Positions 1 through 9,130 of a DNA stretch of 64,000 nt are shown in pieces. Every line of letters starts with the position of its first letter. The first letter of the stretch is position 1. Made by a program: the position numbers and the translations under genes. This stretch comes from JAJDXO01 sp965221855 (GTDB taxonomy: Bacteria; Pseudomonadota; Alphaproteobacteria; Rhodospirillales; UBA2165): contig CBDCSV010000002.1 in NCBI GenBank assembly GCA_965221855.1, forward strand, positions 62,001 to 126,000, in the 5' to 3' direction. The notes beneath the pieces are model-generated. The model ran no database searches. It was not told the origin of the DNA and saw nothing but the letters and a program-made list of their open reading frames with translations.

Positions 1-2
1 CG

Positions 3-410
3 GAGTTCCGCAAGGTATTTCCCCGCCAGCTCTCGGGCGGCATGAAGCAGCGTGTCGCCATCGCCCGCGCCCTCAGCGTGAACCCGGCGGTCATGCTGAT
101 GGACGAGCCGTTGTCCGCCCTCGACAGCCAGACCCGGGAAATCCTGATGGCCGACCTGATCGAGCTGTGGTGCCGGGAGAATTTCACCGCCTTCTACGTG
201 ACCCACAACCTGGCCGAAGCGGTCCGCCTCGGACACCGGATCGCCGTTCTTTCCCGGCGGCCCGGAAAGATCAGGGAGATCATCGAAATCGAAACGCCGC
301 TGGACCGGCGATCCGTCGACAGTCCCGAGCTGGGCCGACATCAACAACATCTATGGGAACTGCTTCGCGACGAAGCTCGCGCGGCCGATCTGGAGCTTGC
401 CAATGTCTGA
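3..410 (+). CDS. ABC transporter ATP-binding protein, SsuB/TauB/NrtD-like (5' partial)
   Basis: This is the C-terminal part of a cytoplasmic ATPase that drives an importer for sulfonates, taurine, nitrate or similar small molecules. The frame is open from base 3, so the gene starts before the window. The ABC signature LSGGMKQR lies at about bases 33-56, followed by Walker B LMDEPLSALD and the switch histidine in FYVTHN. Walker A lies outside the window. The stop overlaps the start of the permease gene by 8 bp, which indicates translational coupling. The SsuB/TauB assignment rests on the ATPase style plus the permease next to it. The true substrate cannot be read from these two subunits. Confidence 0.9.
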   Translation, partial: EFRKVFPRQLSGGMKQRVAIARALSVNPAVMLMDEPLSALDSQTREILMADLIELWCRENFTAFYVTHNLAEAVRLGHRIAVLSRRPGKIREIIEIETPLDRRSVDSPELGRHQQHLWELLRDEARAADLELANV

Positions 411-1221
411 TGCAACCGTCGTGCTGAACGCGCCCGCCGAGAAACCGGTCCGTTTCCGGGGCGGCGGATTCAGAACCAAACCGCTCGGCATCATTTCGCC
501 GATCGTGTTCGTGGTCGTCATCGGCCTTTGGGAGCTTGGCTCCCAGTCGGGGCTGATCGACAAGCTGATCCTGCCCGCGCCGTCGGAAGCGCTGCAGGCG
601 CTGTTGGAGCTGATCGAGACGGGCAACCTTTGGAAACACCTGGGCGCGTCGCTGCAACGGCTGATCGTCGGCTGGACCGCCGGCACGATTCTCGGGATCG
701 GCATGGGTCTGGCCATCGGATTGTTTTCATACGTCCGGGCCGGCGCCCAACCGCTGGTATCGGCGATTTTCCCGATTCCCAAAATCGCGCTCCTCCCCCT
801 GTTCATCATCTGGTTCGGAATCGGCGAAGGCTCGAAGATCGCGACGATCCTTTTCGGAACCTTCTTTCCGACCGTCATCGCGACCTACGGCGGCGTGGAC
901 AACGTCGACCGGACTCTCATCCGAATGGCTCAGTCCTTCGGCGTGTCCTGGTCCTCCATCGTCCGGAAGATCATCATTCCCGGCGCCATGCCGGCCATAC
1001 TTTCGGGCTTCCGCATATCCATCGCCATCGCCATCGTGCTCCTGGTCGCCGCCGAGATGATCGGGGCGGAATTCGGGGTCGGCGCGTATATCCTCCTTGC
1101 GGGCAGCCTGGTCGCGACCGATCAACTCATTGCCGGGGTGGCAATTCTATCCGCCTTGGGGCTGATCATCGCCTGGCTCATCGGCAAGGCGGAATCCTAC
1201 CTGCTGCGCTGGCGGACCTGA
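403..1221 (+). CDS. ABC transporter permease, SsuC/TauC-like
   Basis: Inner-membrane subunit of the same importer as the ATPase just upstream. The ATG at 403 starts inside the ATPase gene; a TTG two codons earlier is possible but less likely. The protein of about 272 residues has a hydrophobic helix near residues 28-45, further helices across the length, and the binding-protein-dependent transport EAA-type loop around 'GVSWSSIVRKIIIPGAMPAI' which docks the ATPase. Family members of this length carry six helices. The periplasmic binding protein is presumably encoded before the window. Sulfonate, taurine, nitrate and pyrimidine-precursor importers share this architecture, so the substrate is open. 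Confidence 0.88.
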   Translation: MSDATVVLNAPAEKPVRFRGGGFRTKPLGIISPIVFVVVIGLWELGSQSGLIDKLILPAPSEALQALLELIETGNLWKHLGASLQRLIVGWTAGTILGIGMGLAIGLFSYVRAGAQPLVSAIFPIPKIALLPLFIIWFGIGEGSKIATILFGTFFPTVIATYGGVDNVDRTLIRMAQSFGVSWSSIVRKIIIPGAMPAILSGFRISIAIAIVLLVAAEMIGAEFGVGAYILLAGSLVATDQLIAGVAILSALGLIIAWLIGKAESYLLRWRT

Positions 1222-1321
1222 TCGGTCCCCGACCCGCAAATTCCGCGATTCGCTTTCGGGTATGGGGCGGACGCTGTACGATCTGCGTCCCTCAACCATT
1301 TCACAACTGGCAGGTAGCGAT

Positions 1322-1711
1322 ATGCCCGTACGATTCTTTGATCCCGAATCCGTTGCGTCCCCCATGAACCCCTATAGCCACGGCGCGGAAGTGGAGGCCG
1401 GATCCAAGCTGCTCTACATGGCCGGACAGGTGGGCCGGCGCGGCCCCAACCGGGAAATTCTGCCCGATTTCGAGGACCAGGTCCGCCAGACCTACGCCAA
1501 CATCCAGGAGATCCTCAGGGAATCGGGCATGGACCTCACCAATCTCGTCAAGGTGACGACCTATTTGACGGACCGCAGGAACCTCGAGCAAATGCGCGAA
1601 ATCAGGAAGGAAATTCTCGGCGGCCACAAACCGGCGCATACGCTGATCATCGCCGCCGGGCTGGCCTACGAGGAATACATGATCGAGGTCGAGTGCGTCG
1701 CCGCCGCTTAG
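1322..1711 (+). CDS. RidA family protein (YjgF/YER057c/UK114)
   Basis: A 129-residue RidA-type protein, the family that hydrolyses reactive enamine/imine intermediates released by PLP enzymes or that acts in specific catabolic routes. The start at 1322 (MPVRFFDPE) fits family length; an ATG at 1262 would add 20 non-conserved residues. Family hallmarks seen are 'LLYMAGQVG' near residue 40, 'NIQEILRESGM' and 'LVKVTTYLTD' in the middle, and 'IEVECVAAA' at the C-terminus. The usual active-site arginine of canonical RidA, in an RxxxxxxLP context, is not obvious here, so this may be a non-deaminating Rid subgroup. It lies 100 bp after the importer and its stop overlaps the stop of the facing gene. 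Confidence 0.85.
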   Translation: MPVRFFDPESVASPMNPYSHGAEVEAGSKLLYMAGQVGRRGPNREILPDFEDQVRQTYANIQEILRESGMDLTNLVKVTTYLTDRRNLEQMREIRKEILGGHKPAHTLIIAAGLAYEEYMIEVECVAAA

Positions 1712-4113
1712 GTCCTCTCATCCTGGCCGGCGGCCACCTTGCCCAGCGCCCGTAAAATCCGCTCAGGCGTAAAGGGCATCCGGTTGACCCGCGCGCCCAA
1801 CGGGCGGAGGGCATCGTTTATGGCGTTCATGACCGCCGCGGGCGCGCCCCCGGTACCCGCCTCGCCGGCGCCCTTGGCGCCGAGATCGGTTTCCGATGTG
1901 CGCGACACCACGTGGCCGACCTGGATGTCCGGCATTTCCGCCGCCATGGGCACCAGATAGTCGGCCAGATTGCCGTTGAGCAACTGGCCCCGGGAATCGT
2001 AGATGCACTCCTCGAACAGCACCCCGCCCAGGCCCTGGACCACGCCGCCCCGGATCTGTTCGTCCACCAGCAGGGGATTGATCACCGTGCCGCAATCCTC
2101 GACCACCCAGTAGCCGAGGATCTTCACCAGTCCCGTGTCCACGTCCACTTCCAGGTGGGCCGCATGGATGCCGTTGGTGAAGGCGAAGGGAAACTCCTTC
2201 GGCACGTAGTGGCGGGTGGCGACCAGTTCCGGCTGGTATCCGTCGGGCAGGGTGTCCTGCCGGTAGTGGGCGATCCGGCCAAGCTCCGAAAGCGGAATCC
2301 GTTCCTTGCCGTCCGACTTGTCGACCACGGCGTTCCGGCGGATATCCAACGTGCCGGGCGGCGACTGCAGCATGGCGCCCGCGAGATCGAGAATGTTGTG
2401 CCGGAGCGCCTTGCCGGCCCGGTTGACCGCCTCGCCGGCGATGCCGGTGCCCCGCGATCCCCAGGTGCCGCCGCCATAGGGCGTCACCGAGGTATCGCCG
2501 GTGATCACCTTGACCCTGTCCGGGGTCACGCCGACGGCGGTCGCCGCCACCTGGGAAACCACGGCCTCCGCGCCCTGGCCCTGCTCGGTGACGCCGGTTG
2601 AGCAGACCACGGCCCCGTTCGGGGTGAGGCGGAGCGTGCAGCCGTCCTGGGCCGAGATGGGCGCGCCGCCGGCGCCGTAGAAAAGCGGCGACGGGTTGCT
2701 GACCTCGACCAGGGCCCCGAAGCCGATGCCGCGATGGAGACCGTCCGCGCGCGCGGTCTCCTGGTCCCGCCGCAGCCCGGCATAGCCGATCATTTCCTCC
2801 AATTGGGCGAGAGCCGCCTGGTGGGACAGGTTCTCGAACGGCATGCCGTTCACCGAGGCGCGCGGATAGGAATCGTCCGGCGCCATGTTGCGCCGTCTCA
2901 GCTCCAGCGGGTCCATGCCCAGTTCGGCGGCGGCCAATTCGACCAGCCCCTCGGTGACGGCGGTGGCGATCGGGTGGCCGACGGCGCGGTAGCCGCTGAT
3001 CATCGCCTTGTTCTGAAAGGCGATGCGGCCCCGGGCCCGGTAGTTGTCGATCATGTAGCAGCCGCCGGAGAGGTTGACGATCTGGTTGGTCTCGATGGTG
3101 CTGGAGCGGGGGAACATGGAGAACGGACCGGCGCCGGTGAGGCCGTCGAGTTCCAGGGCGGTGATCCTGCCCTCCGCCGTGAGCGCCATCCTGGCCTTGG
3201 CCCGGTAGCCCCGGGCGTGGAGGTCTCCGGTGAACGACTCCAGCCGGTCGGGCGTGAACTTCACCGGCCGTTTGAGCAGGATCGCCAACCCGGCGGCGGC
3301 GAACTCGTCGCCATAGACGTGCGCCTTCATCCCGAAAGCACCGCCCACATCCCCCGAGATCACCCGGACCTTGTGCTCGTCGATCCCGAAATGGGTCGAG
3401 AAATGGGACTGCATCTGGTGCGGGGTCTGGGTCGACTGATGGACGGTGAGCGTCTCTTCGCTGGGATCGAAATCGGCGACGATGGCCCGGGTTTCCATGG
3501 TGACGCCGGTGTGGCGGCCGAACACGTAGCTCTCCTCGACCACCACCGCCGCCTCGGCGAAGGCCTTGTCCACGTCTCCTTCGTCGATCAGCCGTTCCCA
3601 GAGGAGATTGTCGCCGAGTTCCGGGTGGATCGGCTCGGCGCCCGGTTCCAGTGCCGCCGCCTCGTCGGTGAGGCCGGGCAGTTCCTCGAATTCGATCTCG
3701 ATCAGTTCGAGCGCGTCTTCGGCCAGCGCCCGGCTCTCCGCGGCCACGGCCGCCACCGGCTCGCCCTGCCAGCGCGCCCGGCCGACGGCGAGCGGGTACT
3801 GGCGCACGGACTTCATCCCCGGCAGGTGGCTGAGAATGCCGGTCCAGGGCCGGCAGATTTCGGCGATTTGTCCGCCGTCCACCACCGCCACCACGCCGGC
3901 GGCCCGCTCGGCGGCGGATTTGTCCATGCGCACGATGTCGGCGTGGGCGTAGGGCGAGCGCAGATAGGCCACATGAACCATGCGCGGCAGTTTGACGTCG
4001 TCGGTATAGACGCCCCTGCCTTCGATCAGCCGTTGAACGTTGGGCCGGGGCAGGCTCTTGCCGAGATAGCTCTCGGCGCGTTCGCGGATACTCTCGTCGG
4101 CGTCATCGCTCAT
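1708..4113 (-). CDS. Xanthine dehydrogenase family protein, molybdopterin-binding subunit (CoxL/aldehyde-oxidase-like)
   Basis: Large catalytic subunit of a molybdenum hydroxylase, 801 residues, the normal size for the isolated L subunit. The N-terminal domain begins at about residue 20 and contains the MVHVAYLRSPYAHA segment. Cofactor-domain motifs are DVGGAFGMK (255-263), GYRAVGH (374-380) and GAKGAGEAG with the expected catalytic Glu at about 751. The 374-380 loop lacks the Cys of true CO dehydrogenase, so this is a form II-like enzyme of unknown substrate. No FAD or 2Fe-2S subunit gene flanks it, which is unusual because these normally form a three-gene operon. Its 3' end overlaps the facing RidA gene by 4 bp. 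It is divergent from the MarR regulator. Confidence 0.9.
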   Translation of the reverse strand: MSDDADESIRERAESYLGKSLPRPNVQRLIEGRGVYTDDVKLPRMVHVAYLRSPYAHADIVRMDKSAAERAAGVVAVVDGGQIAEICRPWTGILSHLPGMKSVRQYPLAVGRARWQGEPVAAVAAESRALAEDALELIEIEFEELPGLTDEAAALEPGAEPIHPELGDNLLWERLIDEGDVDKAFAEAAVVVEESYVFGRHTGVTMETRAIVADFDPSEETLTVHQSTQTPHQMQSHFSTHFGIDEHKVRVISGDVGGAFGMKAHVYGDEFAAAGLAILLKRPVKFTPDRLESFTGDLHARGYRAKARMALTAEGRITALELDGLTGAGPFSMFPRSSTIETNQIVNLSGGCYMIDNYRARGRIAFQNKAMISGYRAVGHPIATAVTEGLVELAAAELGMDPLELRRRNMAPDDSYPRASVNGMPFENLSHQAALAQLEEMIGYAGLRRDQETARADGLHRGIGFGALVEVSNPSPLFYGAGGAPISAQDGCTLRLTPNGAVVCSTGVTEQGQGAEAVVSQVAATAVGVTPDRVKVITGDTSVTPYGGGTWGSRGTGIAGEAVNRAGKALRHNILDLAGAMLQSPPGTLDIRRNAVVDKSDGKERIPLSELGRIAHYRQDTLPDGYQPELVATRHYVPKEFPFAFTNGIHAAHLEVDVDTGLVKILGYWVVEDCGTVINPLLVDEQIRGGVVQGLGGVLFEECIYDSRGQLLNGNLADYLVPMAAEMPDIQVGHVVSRTSETDLGAKGAGEAGTGGAPAAVMNAINDALRPLGARVNRMPFTPERILRALGKVAAGQDERT

Positions 4114-4272
4114 AGGGACGTCCCGTGATTGGCGTGAATACTGTCCGGGACATCTTGGCGCCCATGCCGCCCGGCCTGGTGACTTGCGGGGTATTTTGCC
4201 GAAGCCGCGCGCCGGCGCAAGCCGATCGATCCAGACAGGGGCAACGGCGGTCCTTCGCCTTAATGGTGAAAA

Positions 4273-4302
4273 ATCGGTGACTATTCACATAAATATCGGT
4301 TA
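4273..4302. promoter_or_regulatory. Candidate operator in the xdh-like/marR divergent gap
   Basis: In the 226-bp divergent gap there is a short inverted repeat GTGA-CTAT-TCAC (4277-4288) set between two near-identical direct repeats ATCGGTGA (4273-4280) and ATCGGTTA (4295-4302), 22 bp apart, on about the same helix face. MarR proteins commonly bind such sites in their own divergent promoters. The assignment is inference from position and symmetry only. Confidence 0.3.
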
Positions 4303-4339
4303 GAGTGTTTGGGAAGCCGAAAATCAGGACAAGACCTTG

Positions 4340-4840
4340 ATGGACGCCCAAGCAAACACACTCACAAAAAGCCGCGATGAGGATGAATTCGGCGCATACC
4401 ACGGCATGCACTGGCCGACGTTCTTCATCGCCAACGTCGCCAACCGCCACACCCGCAACATGACCAACAACCTCCGCCAGTTCGGGCTGATTCCGCCCAT
4501 GTGGCGGGTGCTGTCGTTCCTGTGGGATCACGAAGAACTCAGCATCGGCCATCTCGCCGACGTCTGCGGCATCGAGCGCACCAACCTTTCAAAGGTGGTC
4601 GACCGCATGACCAGCGAGGGGCTTGTCGCGCGGGTTTCCGATCCCCGGGACGGACGGACCACCATCGTCCGGATGACCGGCGAGGGCGAGGCGCTGTTCC
4701 GCCGCGCCGCGCCGACGGTCATCGACTATCTCGGCGAGAGTGTCGCCGGTTTCTCGGAAAACGAGGTCGCCGAGTTCATCGGCTACCTCAAACGCATCCA
4801 GGCAAATCTCAACAACGTCGCGGGGACCGTCAGCCGGTAA
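4340..4840 (+). CDS. MarR family transcriptional regulator
   Basis: A 166-residue winged-helix regulator. The ATG at 4340 is preferred over the TTG just before it. The middle shows the MarR pattern: MWRVLSFLWDHEELSIGHLA, then the recognition helix region 'ERTNLSKVVDRMTSEGLV' and the wing 'RVSDPRDGRTTIVRMTGEGE' with the conserved DxRxxx(I/V)xLT-type turn. It is divergent from the molybdopterin subunit gene and lies 47 bp upstream of the peptide-type binding protein gene. It is therefore a candidate local regulator of either unit, and ligand-responsive repression is the usual mode in this family. Confidence 0.88.
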   Translation: MDAQANTLTKSRDEDEFGAYHGMHWPTFFIANVANRHTRNMTNNLRQFGLIPPMWRVLSFLWDHEELSIGHLADVCGIERTNLSKVVDRMTSEGLVARVSDPRDGRTTIVRMTGEGEALFRRAAPTVIDYLGESVAGFSENEVAEFIGYLKRIQANLNNVAGTVSR

Positions 4841-4887
4841 CCGCCGAAGATCGCATACGGTTCGAATTAACTAGGGAGGACACGCCA

Positions 4888-6474
4888 ATGACCAGACGAC
4901 TGACCAGGAGCTACCTATTCGCGGGGGCGGCGCTATTTGCCGGCGCCGCGTTGTTGACCAGCGGCGCCCAAGCCGCGGATACGCCGAAGCGGGGCGGCAA
5001 GCTGACCGTCGCGGTTCAGCAGGACGTCGCCGGCTTCGACAACTTCCGGGTGCTGAGTTTCGCCCACTTCCGGCAATACATCCTGCAGGCCATCTACGAA
5101 CGCATGTTCGAGGTGGACGGCGACACCCGCGAAATCAAACCCGTTCATGCGCTCGACGCGACCCCCAGCGACGATTTCAAAAGCTGGCGGGTGACCCTGC
5201 GCAAGGGGGTCAAGTTCTCGAATGGCGAAGACCTGAACGCGGATGCCTACGTCACGCACTTCACCCGCTTGCTGACCGGCAAGAAGGGCCGGTTCGCCGG
5301 CCGTTACCGGCGGCTGATGGGCCCGTATCTCGAAGGCGTGGAGAAAGTCGACAGCCACACGGTCGATTTCAAGTTCCGCGTCGCCAACCCCGGGTTCAAG
5401 GATATGGCGGCCCAGCCCAACATGTCGTGGTGGGTGACCGCGCCCAAGTACCTGGCCGAGAACAAGGACAAGCCCGAGTTCAACGAAAATCCCGTCGGCG
5501 CCGGCCCGTACATGCTCAAGGAATGGCGCGACGGCGCATTCATCCGGCTGGTCCGGAACCCCAACTACTGGAACAAGGACGGCCAGTATCTCGACGAGCT
5601 GACCTTCCTGTTCATCCCGCCGGAGGTCAACCGGGTCAACGCCCTGAAGGCCGGCAACGCGGATATCATCTACGTCAGCCGGGGTTTCATCCCGGAACTC
5701 AAGAAGGATCCCAACATTACGGTGGTTTCCGGTCCCCGGCTCTCGGTCGGCCAGGCCATCGGCTTCAACCATTCGAAGCCGCCGTACAACGATATCCGGG
5801 TGCGCAAGGCGCTGATCCACGCCCTCGACCGGCAAAAGATCACCTGCGCCCATACCGGCATTTGCCGGGACCGGGCGGAGAACGACATGTACGGCGAAGG
5901 ACACCCCTGGCATTGCCCGGCGGTGAAGTGGCCCGAGCACGACCCGGCCAAGGCCAAGGCGCTGATCGATGAGTACGTGAAGGAAACCGGCAAGCCGATT
6001 ACCTTCAACGTCGATCACTTCCCGAACGCCCAGGCCGAGAAGACGGTGACGGCGATGATCGACATGTGGCGCAAGGTCGGTATCAGCGCGACCCAGAAAG
6101 CGGGTCCGCAGGGTCCCGGATTCATCCGGCCCCTGCTGAGCGGCAAGTTCGACATTTTCACCTTCGTCGAGAACTTCTCCAATGCCGACCCGAGCCTGGT
6201 GGCGACCCGCTTCCACTCCAAGCACCCGTCGAGCCGGCAGTTCCACCTCAAGAATCCGCGCATCGACGCGGCGGTGGAGAAGGTCAATGCGGCGACCGGT
6301 ACCGCGGAGCGGAAGAAGGCGAGCTGCGAGTATCAGCAGGTGCTGGCGGATGAGGCGGCCCTGATCGTCTACGACCATCCGCAAATGCACATTGCCTACC
6401 GCAACCATGTCAAAGGGGTGAAGAAGCCCTTTGGCTACACATTTGACGCCCACCGCCTGTGGGTTGATAAATAA
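4888..6474 (+). CDS. ABC transporter substrate-binding protein, peptide/nickel class (SBP_bac_5)
   Basis: Periplasmic binding protein of 528 residues, normal for the DppA/OppA class. The start at 4888 follows a strong ribosome site AGGGAGGA at 4873-4880. Residues 1-29 form a Sec signal peptide (twin arginine near the start, hydrophobic core, cleavage near AQA). The mature protein has the class pattern: an early RGGKLTVA, then 'WRVTLRKGVKFSNGEDLNA', 'NPVGAGPYMLKEW' and 'IRKALIHALDR'-like text near the middle. Two cysteine pairs in the second half are unusual for the class. It opens an operon with an amidohydrolase and two permeases, so the ligand may be an N-acyl or amide compound, which is inference. 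Confidence 0.92.
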   Translation: MTRRLTRSYLFAGAALFAGAALLTSGAQAADTPKRGGKLTVAVQQDVAGFDNFRVLSFAHFRQYILQAIYERMFEVDGDTREIKPVHALDATPSDDFKSWRVTLRKGVKFSNGEDLNADAYVTHFTRLLTGKKGRFAGRYRRLMGPYLEGVEKVDSHTVDFKFRVANPGFKDMAAQPNMSWWVTAPKYLAENKDKPEFNENPVGAGPYMLKEWRDGAFIRLVRNPNYWNKDGQYLDELTFLFIPPEVNRVNALKAGNADIIYVSRGFIPELKKDPNITVVSGPRLSVGQAIGFNHSKPPYNDIRVRKALIHALDRQKITCAHTGICRDRAENDMYGEGHPWHCPAVKWPEHDPAKAKALIDEYVKETGKPITFNVDHFPNAQAEKTVTAMIDMWRKVGISATQKAGPQGPGFIRPLLSGKFDIFTFVENFSNADPSLVATRFHSKHPSSRQFHLKNPRIDAAVEKVNAATGTAERKKASCEYQQVLADEAALIVYDHPQMHIAYRNHVKGVKKPFGYTFDAHRLWVDK

Positions 6475-6486
6475 CGATCGGGGGAC

Positions 6487-6517
6487 GGCCGGGACCGCGA
6501 TCGACGCGGTTCCGGCC
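6487..6517 (+). other. Intercistronic hairpin after the binding-protein gene
   Basis: Two 13-nt arms (6487-6499 and 6505-6517) pair with a single G-U position around a 5-nt loop ATCGA. No T-run follows, so it is unlikely to be a full terminator. Hairpins at this place in ABC operons often protect the upstream mRNA and give the binding protein higher expression than the permeases. That role is inferred here. Confidence 0.5.
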
Positions 6518-6546
6518 CGCCGCCGGCTTTAAGCGGGAGAAGTGGC

Positions 6547-8124
6547 GTGCTGCACGAACTCATCCTGAAAAACGGCAAAATCCATACCATGGACGATGCG
6601 GGGACGGTGGTGTCCTCGGTCTCCATCGAGAGCGGGCGCTTCGCGGCGCTCGGCGACGACATTCAGCCCAGGGGACCGGACGCCCAGGTCATCGACCTGA
6701 AAGGCAGGACGGTCATCCCGGGACTCATCGACAACCACATTCATTTCCTGCGGACCGCGCTGCTGCCCGGCTACGACATGCGGCTGATGGAGACCGCGTT
6801 CTCCATCGAGGACACGCTGAAGGTGATCCAGGCCCAGGCGGCGGTCGCGCCCGACGGCGAGATGCTCAGCGCCATCGGCGGCATTCACCCGGGTCAGTTC
6901 GCCGAGAACCGTTATCCCACGCTCGCCGAGCTCGACGCGGCGGCGCCCAACCATCCGGTCTATCTGTCGATCTCCAATTGGGGGCCCGGCGCGGCCAACT
7001 CGCTGGCCAAGGCCCGGCTCCGGGATGCCGGCGCGCCGGTGGGCGACGACGGCATCGTCGGCAAGGGCAAGGATACGATCGCGGCGTGGGAAGCGCTGAG
7101 CGCGCTGCACTCCTACGACGACACCCTGCGTCAGACGGCGAGCCAAATGGACTTCGCGCTCTCCATGGGGCTGACCAACGTCTTCGACATGGGCGGCACC
7201 ATTCCCGCCGGCGGCTGGCTCGACCCGGCGACCGGCTACAACCCGATTCTCGAATTGATGCGCGACGACAAGGTGCCCATGCGGGTGCGGATTTTCCTGC
7301 CGGTGCTCGACACCGACGCCGAACTCCCCGACCTCATGGCCCGCCTCGATTATACGTTCAACGAGTTCGGCAACGATGTCGTCCGCATCGTCGGGATCGG
7401 CGAGTGGCTGATCCCCAACAAACTGCAACGCCAGCAGCCGCTGCCCGATTTCTACACCGACTCCGTGCGCGCCGTCGCCGAGCGGGGCTGGGTCTACAAG
7501 CAGCACCTGATCAGCCTCGCCGAGCAGAAGGAGCATCTGCGGGTCTGGGAGGCGGTCAACAAATCCACGCCGATCGCCGATCTCCATTGGTCCATGGATC
7601 ACTGCTACGGGATCGACCAGGAGACCATCAACCGGGCGATCGACCTCGGCGTCGGCCTCAGTTCCCACAGTTCCAACTACCTCGAGGGCAAGCTCCAGCC
7701 GCCGGGCAACCCGCCGTTCCGGATGATCATGGACAGCGGCATCGTCATGGGCGGCGGTTCGGACGGGGCGAGGGTCTCGCCGATGAATCCCTGGGTGATG
7801 CTCTATTACGCCGTCACCGGCAGGAACCACGCCCGCGAAATGATCAATCCCGGCCAGTGCCTGACCCGCGAGGAAATTCTCCGCATCTGGACCACGCCGC
7901 AGGGGTGGTTCTGCAAGGAAGAGAGGAACATGGGCGGCATCGCGGTCGGGCGTTACGGCGACCTGGCCGTATTGAGCGATGACTATTTCGATGAGCAGGC
8001 GGTGTCCGATGACGACATCCGGCACATCACCTCGCTGTTGACGGTGGTCGGCGGCCGGGTGGTCCACAATACCGGCACGCTGGGTGAGGCCGTTCCCGCG
8101 ATCGAGACGATCCCGGCGCAATAG
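6547..8124 (+). CDS. Amidohydrolase family protein (YtcJ-like)
   Basis: Metal-dependent hydrolase of 525 residues beginning with GTG at 6547 behind GGGAGA. It has the start of the composite beta-sandwich (ELILKNGKIHTMD) and the first metal motif NHIHF with His64 and His66. A histidine-rich region 'LHWSMDHCYG' in the middle and the late 'GGGSDGARVSP' supply further ligands, as in the YtcJ/AepA group that acts on N-substituted amides or related compounds. The lysine between the metal motifs that is often carbamylated in two-metal members is not obvious, so a one- or two-metal state is open. It sits between the binding protein and permease genes. This suggests that it hydrolyses the imported ligand. 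Confidence 0.85.
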   Translation: MLHELILKNGKIHTMDDAGTVVSSVSIESGRFAALGDDIQPRGPDAQVIDLKGRTVIPGLIDNHIHFLRTALLPGYDMRLMETAFSIEDTLKVIQAQAAVAPDGEMLSAIGGIHPGQFAENRYPTLAELDAAAPNHPVYLSISNWGPGAANSLAKARLRDAGAPVGDDGIVGKGKDTIAAWEALSALHSYDDTLRQTASQMDFALSMGLTNVFDMGGTIPAGGWLDPATGYNPILELMRDDKVPMRVRIFLPVLDTDAELPDLMARLDYTFNEFGNDVVRIVGIGEWLIPNKLQRQQPLPDFYTDSVRAVAERGWVYKQHLISLAEQKEHLRVWEAVNKSTPIADLHWSMDHCYGIDQETINRAIDLGVGLSSHSSNYLEGKLQPPGNPPFRMIMDSGIVMGGGSDGARVSPMNPWVMLYYAVTGRNHAREMINPGQCLTREEILRIWTTPQGWFCKEERNMGGIAVGRYGDLAVLSDDYFDEQAVSDDDIRHITSLLTVVGGRVVHNTGTLGEAVPAIETIPAQ

Positions 8125-8159
8125 CGCCGGAGAACCCGCACCTTCATTCGAGGTCTCAC

Positions 8160-9128
8160 GTGGCCTATCTGCGAAAGCGTCTCTTTCACCTCGTCCCGGT
8201 CTTCTTTCTGGTGACGTTCGCCAGCTTCATGCTGGTGAACCTGCTGCCGGGCGACGTGGTCGACGCCATCCTCGCCGATGACGACGCGGCGGTGATCAAC
8301 GATCCGGAAATCCGCCGTCAGATCGAGATCGAACTCGGGCTCGATAAGCCGCTGGTGGTGCGCTACGTGGTGTGGCTCGGCGATCTCATGCAGGGCGACC
8401 TCGGCCGCTCCTATATCACCCGCAAGAAGATCGGCGATCTCCTGGCGCAGCGCATTCCGGTCACCTTCCAGCTGATGGTCATGTCCCTGGGCTTCGCCCT
8501 GGCGATCGCAATTCCCCTGGGGGTGCTCAGCGCCTTTCGAAGCAACACGGCGCTCGATCGGTGGATATCCGCGACCGCCTTCGGGATCGTGGCGACGCCG
8601 CCCTTCGTGACGGCGATCCTGTTCATCTGGTTCTTCGCGGTGGTCCTGAAGATCCTCCCGGCGGCGGGCCACGCGCCCATGTTCCTGGGCGTCTGGGAAA
8701 ACCTGAAATACTTCATGCTGCCCATGCTGGCCATCGGAATGAGCGAGGTGCCCATCTTCCTACGGGTGCTGAGGGTTGACATGATCACCACCCTGCAGGA
8801 GGACTACATCGCCCTCGCCAAGGCCAAGGGCATGTCGGCGCGCTACATCCTGTTCCGGCATGCCTTCCGGCCTTCGTCATTTACCCTGGTGACCGTTCTC
8901 GGCCTTCAGGTCGGCCGGCTGATCAGCGGCCTGGTGATCGTCGAGAACATTTTCGCGCTGCCCGGTATCGGCAAATTGCTGATCGACAGTATCGACGCCC
9001 GGGACGTGCTGGTGGTGCAGGCGGTGGTGACGTTCGCGGCGATCGCCTATGTGGGGATCAACCTCACCGTGGACATCATCTACGCCGTTCTCGATCCGCG
9101 GGTGAACCGCCGGGCGGCGGAGGCCTGA
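8160..9128 (+). CDS. ABC transporter permease, DppB/OppB type
   Basis: Inner-membrane permease of 322 residues starting with GTG at 8160. It has the DppB N-terminal style (YLRKRLFHLVPVFFLVTFASF) with the first helix at about residues 10-30, a long periplasmic loop, and the EAA loop around 'EDYIALAKAKGMSARYILFRHAFRPS'. The C-terminal 'NIFALPGIGKLLIDSI' is characteristic of this family. It lies 35 bp after the amidohydrolase and 2 bp before the partner permease. No ATPase genes follow, so energy must come from subunits encoded elsewhere. Confidence 0.93.
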   Translation: MAYLRKRLFHLVPVFFLVTFASFMLVNLLPGDVVDAILADDDAAVINDPEIRRQIEIELGLDKPLVVRYVVWLGDLMQGDLGRSYITRKKIGDLLAQRIPVTFQLMVMSLGFALAIAIPLGVLSAFRSNTALDRWISATAFGIVATPPFVTAILFIWFFAVVLKILPAAGHAPMFLGVWENLKYFMLPMLAIGMSEVPIFLRVLRVDMITTLQEDYIALAKAKGMSARYILFRHAFRPSSFTLVTVLGLQVGRLISGLVIVENIFALPGIGKLLIDSIDARDVLVVQAVVTFAAIAYVGINLTVDIIYAVLDPRVNRRAAEA

Positions 9129-9130
9129 GC

